Source: Alphaproteobacteria bacterium
GTDB taxonomy: Bacteria > Pseudomonadota > Alphaproteobacteria > CAAHEQ01 > UBA3637
Direction of reading: 5' to 3'
Assembly (NCBI GenBank): GCA_017412085.1
Contig: JAFPYS010000001.1
Span: forward strand, 1 to 33,733
DNA length: 33,733 nucleotides
Shown: positions 1 to 8,500 of the stretch, one piece after another
Numbering within the stretch: position 1 is the first letter of the stretch
Layout of the letters: every line of letters starts with the position of its first letter
Program-made: the position numbers and the translations under genes
Notes under the pieces: model-generated
Seen by the model: the letters and a program-made list of their open reading frames with translations, nothing else
What the model was told of the DNA's origin: nothing
Databases searched by the model: none

Positions 1-399
1 ATATTCAATTGCTTTCACAACATTCTTACTGTTACCAGAGCCGCTGATACCAATCACATAGTCCCCTGGTTCAAAGAAATTTTTCAGCTGTTCCACCATT
101 GCATCTTCATAAGCCACATCGTTGGAATAAGCCATCATGGTGGCGGTATTATCATTTAGACAGATAAATTTAAAACGTCTGTCATATCCATAGGAAGCTC
201 CCTTGTTAAAATCGCAACAAAAATGGGAAGCTGTTGAGGCAGAACCACCATTACCCATAATAAAAATAGTCCTTCCTTCGTCTCTTGCCGTAATTAACAT
301 ATTAATAAAAACACTGATTTCATCCCGCGATAAACGATCAATCGTATTTTTTAACTTTGTTAAATAACTTTCAATATCTTCCTTAAAATCTATCATCAT
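1..399 (-). CDS. gmhA: Sedoheptulose-7-phosphate isomerase (GmhA-like), 3' part outside window
   Basis: This is a SIS-domain sugar isomerase expected to convert sedoheptulose 7-phosphate to D-glycero-D-manno-heptose 7-phosphate in the cytoplasm, the first step toward activated heptose. I translated 133 codons from the raw sequence. They begin MMIDFKEDIESYL and contain the phosphosugar-binding stretch IMGNGGSASTASHF followed by CDFNKGA, then GDYVIGISGSGNSKN, all typical of GmhA (usually about 190 residues), so about one third lies beyond base 1. Two tandem ATG codons (399 and 396) follow a GGAG; either could be used. The start overlaps the 3' end of the HddA-like kinase gene by 17 bases, so the two are co-transcribed and probably translationally coupled. 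The neighbouring kinase, phosphatase and nucleotidyltransferase support the assignment. Confidence 0.9.
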   Translation of the reverse strand, partial: MMIDFKEDIESYLTKLKNTIDRLSRDEISVFINMLITARDEGRTIFIMGNGGSASTASHFCCDFNKGASYGYDRRFKFICLNDNTATMMAYSNDVAYEDAMVEQLKNFFEPGDYVIGISGSGNSKNVVKAIEY

Positions 400-1396
400 T
401 ATTCTCCAACATTTTTGCTTTATTGTAATAAATTACATTTGTGCCCTTGTAATCAAACATAAATGGCATCTCTTTTAAATCAGAAAGTGTCTCACGAACT
501 TTTTCCTGATTGCTTTCATCAACATAAAACAACAGGAATCCCCCACCACCAGCACCCAATAATTTTCCACCTGCAGCACCGGCTTTTATGGCCCTTTCAT
601 AACATTCATCAATGAATGGATTGGAAACACCGCTGGCTAAACTTTTTTTCAAATCCCAGTTTGTCTTCAAAATCTCCCCCATAGCGTCCACCCGATCGTG
701 AAGCAATTCTGTTCTTAAATCTTTTGCCAACTGAACCATCTTGTGTAAGTTCTCTATCTTGCGGGCATCCTCGGTTGTATTTTTCTTTTGCTCCTGCAAA
801 ATATCACCCGCTTTATGAGTTTTTCCCGTATAAAATAATAATAAATTTTTTTGTAATTTTTCATATCCATCTTGGGGCAGATAAATTTTTTCTACATTCA
901 CTTGACCATTCTGTTCAAATTCTATAAAATTCAGCCCCCCGCACGCACAGGCATATTGATCTTGCTTTCCAATAGGTTCTTTTAACAAATCAATTTCAAC
1001 CTGACAAGCCTGAGCAGCAATTTGCTCCTTCTCCAAATATGTCCCATTCCACGCATTACATAGGTGAATCAGCCCAACCGCAAAGGCCGAAGAAGAGGCC
1101 AACCCGGTTCCAGCAGGAATGTCGGCATCAGAACTTAAATTAACCCCTTTTATATTATACAGTTTAAAAACTTCTCTAATAATAGGATGCTCAATTTCTT
1201 CTAGGGAAGAAACATGTTCTGTCTTGGAATATTTTAACAAATACTCATTTTTGAAAAAATAAGGATGCATAGACAAATAAACATACTTATTAATAGCTGT
1301 TGAAACAACAGCACCCCCAAATTTTTCATAATAGTTGGCCAAATCACTACCACCACCCGCGAAACTGACACGAAAAGGTGTTCTAGTTATAATCAT
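383..1396 (-). CDS. hddA: D-glycero-alpha-D-manno-heptose 7-phosphate kinase (HddA-like GHMP kinase)
   Basis: This is a GHMP-superfamily kinase of 337 residues. HddA phosphorylates D-glycero-D-manno-heptose 7-phosphate at C1 to the alpha-1,7-bisphosphate, the branch point for GDP-heptose rather than ADP-heptose. The N-terminus reads RTPFRVSFAGGGSDL, the ATP-loop motif PAGTGLASSSAFAVG lies at residues 94-108, and the C-terminal glycine-rich motif is GAAGGKLLGAGGGGFLLF. Length and motifs match HddA and related fucokinase-like sugar kinases. The start has an AAGGA five bases upstream and overlaps the stop of the preceding transferase/phosphatase gene by four bases (ATGA). The flanking GmhA, HddC and GmhB activities make HddA more likely than another GHMP sugar kinase. 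Confidence 0.88.
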   Translation of the reverse strand: MIITRTPFRVSFAGGGSDLANYYEKFGGAVVSTAINKYVYLSMHPYFFKNEYLLKYSKTEHVSSLEEIEHPIIREVFKLYNIKGVNLSSDADIPAGTGLASSSAFAVGLIHLCNAWNGTYLEKEQIAAQACQVEIDLLKEPIGKQDQYACACGGLNFIEFEQNGQVNVEKIYLPQDGYEKLQKNLLLFYTGKTHKAGDILQEQKKNTTEDARKIENLHKMVQLAKDLRTELLHDRVDAMGEILKTNWDLKKSLASGVSNPFIDECYERAIKAGAAGGKLLGAGGGGFLLFYVDESNQEKVRETLSDLKEMPFMFDYKGTNVIYYNKAKMLENNDDRF

Positions 1397-2673
1397 TTTG
1401 TTCCTTTCATAATCAAATCGATCGCTTCATTTAAATTGGGACACACATAATCCGCAGCATCTGTTTGCAAAACATCATTGTTCACCAAAATCGTTTTGCA
1501 TCCTGCCGTTTTTCCTGCCTTCATGTCCGCTTCGCGATCACCAATCATCCACGATCTTGCTAAATCAATATTAAAATCTTTTTGAGCTTTCAAAAACATA
1601 CCAATCTTTGGTTTGCGACAATCACAATCTATTTTTAATTCAGGAACTTCACCTTCAAACCCCTTTTCTGGGTGATGAGGGCAATAATAAATTCCATCCA
1701 GATAGGCATGATCTTTTCCCAGCACCGTCTCCATTTTTTTATGAACATTTTCCACATCTTCAAATGTCACAAAACCTTTAGCAATCATCGGTTGATTTGT
1801 CACAACTATACTCAAATAATCGCTATTATTTATTTTAGATATCGCCTCTGATACGCCCTCTAACAGCTGAAAATCATTAACGTTGGGATTCTTATCCATA
1901 TCTTTATTCAATGTCCCATCACGATCCAAGAAAATTGCAGGCCTTGCATTTTTTCTGTTTAAACGGGCCACCTTTCCGCTTTCTAAATCCTGACACACCA
2001 ACGGGAAACGATCCTTTGTTCCCATATCTTTAATATATTCTGGCGTTTGATAGGCATAAATTTTTTGATTTTGCTCAAGTAATTTTGGGAAAATATGCTT
2101 TCCAAAATCACTGGAAACACCCGACTCAATATAATCCATCACTTTAGGCGATAAAATATAAACGGCCGCATTAACTAAATTTCTGTAAATCAAATCATCC
2201 GGATGAGGCTTAGGAAGAAATGACTTAACAGATTGGTCCTCATTAATTTCTACCAAATCACTATCATAAGGATGGCTGTTTGGATGAACTAAAATATCTG
2301 CAATTCCATCATGGCACACATCAAACTTCTGAAAAGCTTCAATATCAAAATCCATAACAACATCGCCATAAAAAACCAAAAAACGATCTGTTAATTGACC
2401 TTCCAACAACTTCAACGCCCCCGCTGTTCCCAAAGGACAAGGTTCCACTATATGATGAATCTTCATTCCCCATTTAGAACCATCACCGAAATAATCACTA
2501 ATCACATGTGCCAAATGCCCCGAAAGAATAAAAACTTCATCAATGCCATAACTTTTAGCCAATTCAATTTGGTGCTCTAACAACGGCTTTCCCGCCATAG
2601 GCACCATCGGTTTGGGGATGTCAGTCAACCCCAAACGTGTTCCCTTCCCGCCGGCTAAAATAACTAATTGCAT
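1393..2673 (-). CDS. Fusion: HddC-like heptose-1-phosphate nucleotidyltransferase + GmhB-like bisphosphate phosphatase
   Basis: This 426-residue protein joins two enzymes. Residues 1 to about 235 are a sugar-phosphate nucleotidyltransferase, with LAGGKGTRLG at 6-15, the KPM lysine at 21 and FYGDVVMDFD around 101-110. Residues from about 245 are a HAD phosphatase of the GmhB type. They carry DRDGTLN at 250-256, VVTNQP at 290-295, a zinc-loop pattern C331-x-H333 and C350-x-C352, RKP at 353-355 and GDREADM at 378-384. GmhB removes the 7-phosphate from heptose 1,7-bisphosphate, and HddC then transfers GMP to heptose 1-phosphate; the guanylyl specificity is inferred from context. The start has a clear AAGGAG and overlaps the upstream gene by 10 bases. 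These activities are usually encoded separately, so consecutive steps may be coupled here. Confidence 0.87.
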   Translation of the reverse strand: MQLVILAGGKGTRLGLTDIPKPMVPMAGKPLLEHQIELAKSYGIDEVFILSGHLAHVISDYFGDGSKWGMKIHHIVEPCPLGTAGALKLLEGQLTDRFLVFYGDVVMDFDIEAFQKFDVCHDGIADILVHPNSHPYDSDLVEINEDQSVKSFLPKPHPDDLIYRNLVNAAVYILSPKVMDYIESGVSSDFGKHIFPKLLEQNQKIYAYQTPEYIKDMGTKDRFPLVCQDLESGKVARLNRKNARPAIFLDRDGTLNKDMDKNPNVNDFQLLEGVSEAISKINNSDYLSIVVTNQPMIAKGFVTFEDVENVHKKMETVLGKDHAYLDGIYYCPHHPEKGFEGEVPELKIDCDCRKPKIGMFLKAQKDFNIDLARSWMIGDREADMKAGKTAGCKTILVNNDVLQTDAADYVCPNLNEAIDLIMKGTK

Positions 2674-3815
2674 GTTGACTCCTTAGAACGAGAAACTTTA
2701 ATGATTAACTCCACCAACTTTTTTGAGGCATCCCCTTTGTCGTAGACACCTCTATCCTTTAAAAATTTTTCAACAGCGCGTAAATACTTTTTCGAATCAA
2801 ACTGAGTTATATTATCAATCAATTTTTTATTATTATATGCAATCGGGAAAGGAGTTCCCTCCAAAGGAATCTTAAATCCTCTTTCTGCCTCATATCGTTT
2901 TTTATCCAGAGCAAAAATAAAACCGGGACGTTTGGTAATCAAAAAATCAAATATTGAAGACGAATAATCCGTGATTAACAAATCTGATACGCACAATAAC
3001 TCCTGCATATCCGGATACTTTGATACATCAAACAACCACTCATAATTTGGTATGATATTTTTTTCCTTAATCATGTTTGGGTGTAATCTTGAAAAAATAA
3101 TCCATTCCCCTCGAAACTTTTTTTGCAAAGCTTTCTTCAGCCCGGCATAGTCTATCTGATAAACGCTCTGGTCATGGCTCTTGCGAAAAGTTGGCGCATA
3201 CATCGCTATCTTAACGCCCGGGGACAATTTATATTTAGAAACTATCTTTTTCTTAATATCTTTTGGATTTTTGAACAGAACATCATTTCGCGGATTGCCC
3301 CCTCTAAAATACTTTCCCGCATACCAGAAACTCCCTTTAAATAAGGCATTTTCTGCCCATTTTGAACCAGACGACAAATAGTCAATATTTTTGGAATCAT
3401 TTTTTGCGCTCTTAACATATCCTTTTGACAAATTCAGAGCATCCGCTTCAATTTTCTTAAAGCTAAAGGAACCATGCCATGTTTGAATATATATTTGTTG
3501 TTTTTTCTTTTTAAAACCTTTTTTCCAGAAAGAAAGTCTCATATTAGAAATCAGCACGTGGCATGTTGACATATAATATAATCCCAACAATGAATTCAAT
3601 TTGATCAATTTTATATCTTTTGGAAATTCCGAAAAATCTATATTATTATTGGAATCATACAACCACACCAATTCAAACTCTTTATGTTTCAACATCTCCA
3701 AAGCAATATATTTCGGATTATCCCCAAATCCTTGACCACTATAACTAACAAAGCAAACTCTATTTTGCCTAATTGGAAAAAGATTAAATATGAAGCTTGA
3801 CAATCTACGAGACAT
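2664..3815 (-). CDS. CDP-glycerol glycerophosphotransferase family protein
   Basis: The 383-residue product resembles the TagB/TagF-type polyol-phosphate transferase family. Visible marks are an early FNLFPIRQNRVCFVSYSG segment, TWHGS near residue 115, a middle APTFRKS motif, and LLITDYSSSIFDFL followed by KRPGFIF. Family members transfer glycerol phosphate or related groups from CDP-activated donors; in Gram-negative bacteria they act on capsule or O-antigen repeats. The acceptor here is unknown. I chose the ATG at 3815 because AAGGAGG lies a few bases upstream. A longer reading to 3848 has no such site. The chosen start overlaps the end of the XRE regulator gene by 11 bases. With the heptose genes downstream, it probably decorates or builds a phosphate-containing surface glycan. 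Confidence 0.82.
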   Translation of the reverse strand: MSRRLSSFIFNLFPIRQNRVCFVSYSGQGFGDNPKYIALEMLKHKEFELVWLYDSNNNIDFSEFPKDIKLIKLNSLLGLYYMSTCHVLISNMRLSFWKKGFKKKKQQIYIQTWHGSFSFKKIEADALNLSKGYVKSAKNDSKNIDYLSSGSKWAENALFKGSFWYAGKYFRGGNPRNDVLFKNPKDIKKKIVSKYKLSPGVKIAMYAPTFRKSHDQSVYQIDYAGLKKALQKKFRGEWIIFSRLHPNMIKEKNIIPNYEWLFDVSKYPDMQELLCVSDLLITDYSSSIFDFLITKRPGFIFALDKKRYEAERGFKIPLEGTPFPIAYNNKKLIDNITQFDSKKYLRAVEKFLKDRGVYDKGDASKKLVELIIKVSRSKESTCN

Positions 3816-4071
3816 ACACCCTCCTTCTATTTGATTTTGGAGAGGCAAAATTTTCTGGAATCATAACTAATTGTTCTGGTTTTACACCCAGTGCATCAGA
3901 AATTTTTTTTAACGTTTTTGTGGTTGTCCCCGCCTTACCACATTCAATCGTCGCAATCGTGATTAATTGCAAACCTATCTGGGCGGCAAATTCTTTTTGA
4001 GAAAGTCCGGACAACTTGCGATAATACGCGATGTTTCTGCCTACAATACGCAAAAAATCATTTTCTGTCAT
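3805..4071 (-). CDS. XRE-family helix-turn-helix regulator
   Basis: A small 88-residue Cro/C1-type DNA-binding protein. The HTH covers roughly residues 10-65: GRNIAYYRKLSGLSQKEFA supplies the first two helices, and the later IATIECGKAGTTTKTLKKIS and ALGVKPEQL segments match the rest of the fold. The C-terminus is a short basic tail (SNRRRVYVS), so no effector domain is visible. It is the first gene of the glycan operon and its promoter carries two 17-base direct repeats, which suggests autoregulation (inference). The Shine-Dalgarno is weak (GGA six bases before ATG). The stop overlaps the next gene's start. Confidence 0.85.
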   Translation of the reverse strand: MTENDFLRIVGRNIAYYRKLSGLSQKEFAAQIGLQLITIATIECGKAGTTTKTLKKISDALGVKPEQLVMIPENFASPKSNRRRVYVS

Positions 4072-4089
4072 TTATTTTCCATTAAACTC

Positions 4090-4126
4090 GCATACAATGA
4101 TACACATTTGCATACAATGATACACA
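4090..4126 (-). repeat. Two direct repeats over the -10 and start region, candidate operator
   Basis: GCATACAATGATACACA occurs at 4090-4106 and again at 4110-4126, a period of 20 bases or about two helical turns. The copy at 4110-4126 contains the -10 box and the other lies in the leader of the XRE gene. This is a likely binding site for the XRE protein itself (inference). Confidence 0.7.
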
Positions 4127-4145
4127 AACGTACCTTTAATGTCAA
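4117..4145 (-). promoter_or_regulatory. Promoter of the surface-glycan operon
   Basis: On the minus strand, -35 TTGACA (4145-4140), a 17-base spacer TTAAAGGTACGTTTGTG, and -10 TATCAT (4122-4117). This places the start of transcription near 4110. The spacer is nearly identical to that of the pilin promoter at 33606-33634. Confidence 0.75.
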
Positions 4146-4267
4146 TATATTTTTTGTACCTTTTTAAGTCTAGATATTAGGGGCTAAAATCAAAGAAAAA
4201 TGTATTAAATTCAATAACTAACTTATATTTTAAAATTATTTCTAAAAATTTTTAAATTTCACCGACA

Positions 4268-4281
4268 TAAAGGTACCTTTA
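4268..4281. promoter_or_regulatory. 14-bp perfect palindrome TAAAGGTACCTTTA
   Basis: A perfect palindrome whose half-site AAAGGTAC also occurs (minus strand) in the glycan-operon promoter spacer near 4131-4138 and upstream of that promoter near 4156-4163. It lies in the 254-base gap between the XRE gene and the flavodiiron gene. That gap otherwise holds only the operon promoter and a weak AT-rich hairpin (about 4281-4306) just downstream of the flavodiiron gene. Confidence 0.5.
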
Positions 4282-4325
4282 AAATATATGGTTTTTCCCA
4301 TATTTTAGGGCTTTACTTGTCCAAA

Positions 4326-5522
4326 TTAATTTTCCTGAACTAAAGCGTTCGCCAACTCTGTCAATTCCGTCTCCTGAGATGGAGCCAGCGCAGATTTTAT
4401 GCTTATTACCGGCGAAACAACTTGCATATCTTTCATTGTTTCTAACAATTCTTGCATTTTTTTTGCCGCCACAGATGCCCAAGACCCATTTTCAATCAGC
4501 GCAACCTTTCGTCCCTGCACACCGTGTGATTTCATTTCACGCAACAAATATTCCATGGGCTCAAACAACTCACCATCATGTGTTGTCGCCGCCAACACCA
4601 AATGAGAAACACGAAATACTTCGCTCAAAACAACACTTCTATCCGTTTTTGACAAGTCATATACACATACAGGGCAACCTTTCTTAACCAAGGTTTCTGC
4701 AATTGTTTCTGCTGCTTTCGCTGTATGACCATACATAGAAGCATACGCCACCACAACGGCCTTTTCTTCTGGTTGATACGTGGACCAGTGTTGATATTTA
4801 TCCAACAAAAAAGATAAATCTTTTCGCCACACAAAACCATGTAACGGACAAATCATTTGAATATCCAGACCAGCTGCCTTCTTCAAAACAGCCTGAACGG
4901 GCGCTCCATATTTGCCGACAATATTCGCATAATATCGGCGCGCTTCCATCAAATAATCTCCTTTAAAATCAACCTCATCTGCAAAAAGAGCCCCATCCAG
5001 CGTGCCAAACGAACCAAATGCGTCGGCCGAAAATAAAATTTTAGCCGTTTGATCATAGGTCATCATGACTTCTGGCCAATGCACCATTGGTGCCATTGTG
5101 AATTGTAATATATGCTGTCCTAATGGCAACGTGTCTCCTTCTTTAACAATCTGACATTTAAAAACCAAATCCTCATGAAAAAACTGATGAATCATTCCCT
5201 CTGTTTTTGCATTACACACAACCGTTACATCTGGATATCGACGAATTAAATCCATCAACGTTGCGGAATGATCCGGCTCCATATGTTGCACCACAACATA
5301 ATTCAACGGACGACCATTCAATGCAGCATCAATATTTTCAAAAAAGAGGTCTGCTACGGACGCATCTGCTGTATCCATTAACGCAGTTTTCCCGTCCAAG
5401 ATCAAATAACTGTTATATGAAACACCCTTTGGTAAAGGATAAATATTTTCAAACAACTCCAAACGTCTGTCGTCTGCTCCAACCCACACCACATCCTTTA
5501 GCGCATTTTTCGTATTTGCCAT
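4326..5522 (-). CDS. fprA: Flavodiiron protein (FprA-type A-type flavoprotein)
   Basis: A cytoplasmic flavodiiron protein that reduces O2 to water and/or NO to N2O, protecting anaerobic or microaerobic metabolism. The N-terminal metallo-beta-lactamase-like diiron domain (about residues 1-250) keeps the expected ligands: HMEPDH with H80, E82, D84 and H85, then H148 (VHWPE), D167 (SADAFGSFG) and H228 (PLHGFVW). The C-terminal flavodoxin domain opens with VVVAYASMYGHTAKAAE. No extra rubredoxin domain follows, so an external electron donor is needed. I start at 5522 (398 residues) because GGGAGG sits seven bases upstream; a start at 5537 lacks this. It is the last gene of the PBP1A operon, 14 bases after the AsmA-like gene. 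NO versus O2 preference cannot be read from sequence. Confidence 0.92.
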   Translation of the reverse strand: MANTKNALKDVVWVGADDRRLELFENIYPLPKGVSYNSYLILDGKTALMDTADASVADLFFENIDAALNGRPLNYVVVQHMEPDHSATLMDLIRRYPDVTVVCNAKTEGMIHQFFHEDLVFKCQIVKEGDTLPLGQHILQFTMAPMVHWPEVMMTYDQTAKILFSADAFGSFGTLDGALFADEVDFKGDYLMEARRYYANIVGKYGAPVQAVLKKAAGLDIQMICPLHGFVWRKDLSFLLDKYQHWSTYQPEEKAVVVAYASMYGHTAKAAETIAETLVKKGCPVCVYDLSKTDRSVVLSEVFRVSHLVLAATTHDGELFEPMEYLLREMKSHGVQGRKVALIENGSWASVAAKKMQELLETMKDMQVVSPVISIKSALAPSQETELTELANALVQEN

Positions 5523-5536
5523 GGTCTTCCCTCCCA

Positions 5537-8500
5537 TTAAAAAATATAACCCAGTGCACCCGGGGCAATACTAGACAGCGGATGAAATTCCACGTTTGGA
5601 TTTGTGGGGCGTCCCGTAACAGAATATTTTACACCAATCAAGCCCCCACCTTCACCTTCGCGGAACAACGCGCCAATCAATGGAATTTTTCCCGGCAAAC
5701 TGTTCACAGCATAAGCTGGGATCACATCCCCCTCTAAGTCAAGAGCGTCAAGATTAATTATTCCTCTAAACGTAACACCGATGTTGGAACTTGCCGCATA
5801 AGCATCCCTTAATTTAAATTCTCCTTCCGGCGCAAATTCAAATGGAATATGAATTTCATCAAAAACAATATTTTTGCCACGGATTGCATCCACAATTCCC
5901 AAGATAGATACAGCTTGCAACATAAATCCCGTTTCATTTAGTTCGGTATTATCCACTTTGATTTTCCCTTTAATCAAACCTGTACTATCTTGTTCAGAAT
6001 CCAACCGTAATTTCCCGCCCGAGAAACGATCTGAAACACCCGCATAAGATAGCAACGCCCCAAGATCACCAAATTCCCCTTCAAATCTTTTTTTATCGGG
6101 GTCAAACACTATTACAAATGGTTCTTTCGCCACAGCCTCGGCATGGAAATATTTCCAAATATTATCCTTTCGCTCCCCATTCAAAATAACGTTTTCCATG
6201 GGCTTTTCTTTATTCAAAATCAATCTAGTCAACGAATTTTCAAATTTAATATTCGGCGGCAAAATCGTTTTGTTCTCTTTATCCACACTTTCCTTTTTCA
6301 ACAAAGGCATGTTTTTGAGTTCAGACAAATCCCAACTGTCTCCTTTAATGAGAAGGGATAATGTTTTTTCTTTTTGTTCTATACGCCCTGAAAAGGAATT
6401 TCCGGGCATTTGAACGTCGTCCAAACTGATCATCCACTCTGATCCCCAAGTGGCGTTGCCTGTAAAGTGTAACTTTTCTCCATTTATTTTTCCATCCAAT
6501 TCAACACCCCCAACACCTTCGGAAAAATCTGGCGTTCCTTTATCCAATTTGACCTTTAACAGTGCTTGATTTGCCTTTTCTTTGGTAAGACCAAAAGGAT
6601 ACAACATCGCTTTGCTATCTGTCAGGTCAAACTCTGCCATCCCTTGCCACAACCGATCGGGTGCTTTCCTTGTTAAATCTACCTTAAATGGCACCATCCC
6701 CGAAATATATTGCTCAATATCCGGCACCAATTCATTCAAACTAACCGCATCTACAACACCCGAAACATTATACGTTGCCGTTGTTCCGCTTGTTGGCGTA
6801 AAATCCTCCGTCCAAACAAAGGCCATTGGCTGATCCTTAAATCCAACCTTTCCTTCCAATTTTAGGCCCACACGATCCACAAATAATTCTGCTTTCCCAT
6901 CCTTTATCTCAAGTTTTGGCGTATCCAACGCTATTCCAATATTTTCTCCCGTTGCAGTTACATCAACCTTTAATTCTGGCACCAAGCGCTCTTCGACTAA
7001 TGGGAAATTTAAATGGACACGCGTCTCGGCATTCCCTTTGATTTTGTTCCAATCAAAATCCACATTTTCTAACAATTTAAGAGGCTTTTTATTAATTGCC
7101 AACAACATTTCAGAAATTGGGCCATCCAAATCAAGCAAGATATCCAGGAAGGTTGTTTCCTCGCCTAAGGGATTGAACAATAAATGTGCATTCATTAACT
7201 TAATTTTATTTGCTTGTCCTTTGTCCGCAATAATTTCAACTTTGTCTGGATACAGCAAAACCTGCGCCGACGCATTTTCTATTGCTGGCATCTGTGGTAA
7301 ATAATCCACCCGAGCCCCCTCCACACGCACATCGCCAAAAACGTCTGTCAACTCCGACCCATTAAAAGTGAGCTTAAAATCTGCTTCATATACACGTCCT
7401 TGACTTAAGTGTTTTTTTACCCATTCATGTGCTGACGTTCCCTGTTCTTGTGGCCAAACTTTGGGCACATCCGACATCGGAACATTTTGAACTTTCGCCG
7501 TCAGTATCGTCTGAAGATTTTCGACCTTTTGGTCTTCCAAAAATTGTGGCAAACCTTTTAAAACAACTTCTATATTACCATCAATATTATTTGCTAACTC
7601 CAATTTTGATTCTGCAATTTTAATAGTCTTAAACCCGGCTGATGCCGCTCCATTTATTTCCGCGCTCTTCACATCATACGAAGCTTTGATAGGGCTGGGC
7701 AAATTTAAAACGCCTTCTGACAATGCCTTCACCTGAAACTTCATTTTTTCCAAACATTCTGCAAAAATTTTATACTTCTTGCGCAAGTTAAAATCCGCAA
7801 CCAACGATACAGCAACAGGCAAGTCAATACCGTCCAACACAGGTATAAAACGTCCCAACGGAGAAAGATATAAAGGCGTGATCCCGGCTTCAATTTTTAA
7901 ATTTTTGGTAATACGCCCGTACATTGCCTGAGCTTTGATGTCGGTTAAATGATCATCCATCTTAGCAACCGCCGAAAAACGAGCCATATGTCGTAACCCA
8001 CCGTAACGCCGATGTAAATGTAAATCAAACTGTGGCAAACTTAATTTTTGCTTCATCGCCAAATCTTCAACAATCATAACACCATCTGTCACCGAAATAT
8101 CATAGAATGATAAGGCGTGTCGCAATAACGTGCGCATTGAAATTGGTTTTATTTTTTTAATGTCATCATCCGTGCTTTCCTTCTCATCCAAAAACCGCCA
8201 CTGTCCTTCTTCATCAATCACAACACGCACATCCGGATGTTCAATTGTTAACTTATTCGGCATATAATTCAGCGTAACAATGTGCCAAAAACCATACGAC
8301 AAATTGACTGTTGGTAGATTTATCGCCACCGTTTGATCTGGCCTAATAAGTTGTAATCCCTTCATATCCAAATGAAACAGCCCGTCCTCTTTAAAGCCGG
8401 CACTCAAAATCGCACTATCCACATTCAAATGATATCCCGAATTTTTAGGCAACAACTGTTCTTCCAATGTGGGCAACATAAACTTGGCATCCATTGGTTC

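Noticed and set aside
4279-4482. Minus-strand open frame at the flavodiiron 3' end
   Set aside because: A different frame of the same gene, running into the AT-rich hairpin; no recognisable product.
5207-5737. Open frame of about 176 codons on the plus strand
   Set aside because: Antisense to the flavodiiron and AsmA-like genes, no ribosome binding site, His/Pro/Gln-rich composition typical of a shadow frame.
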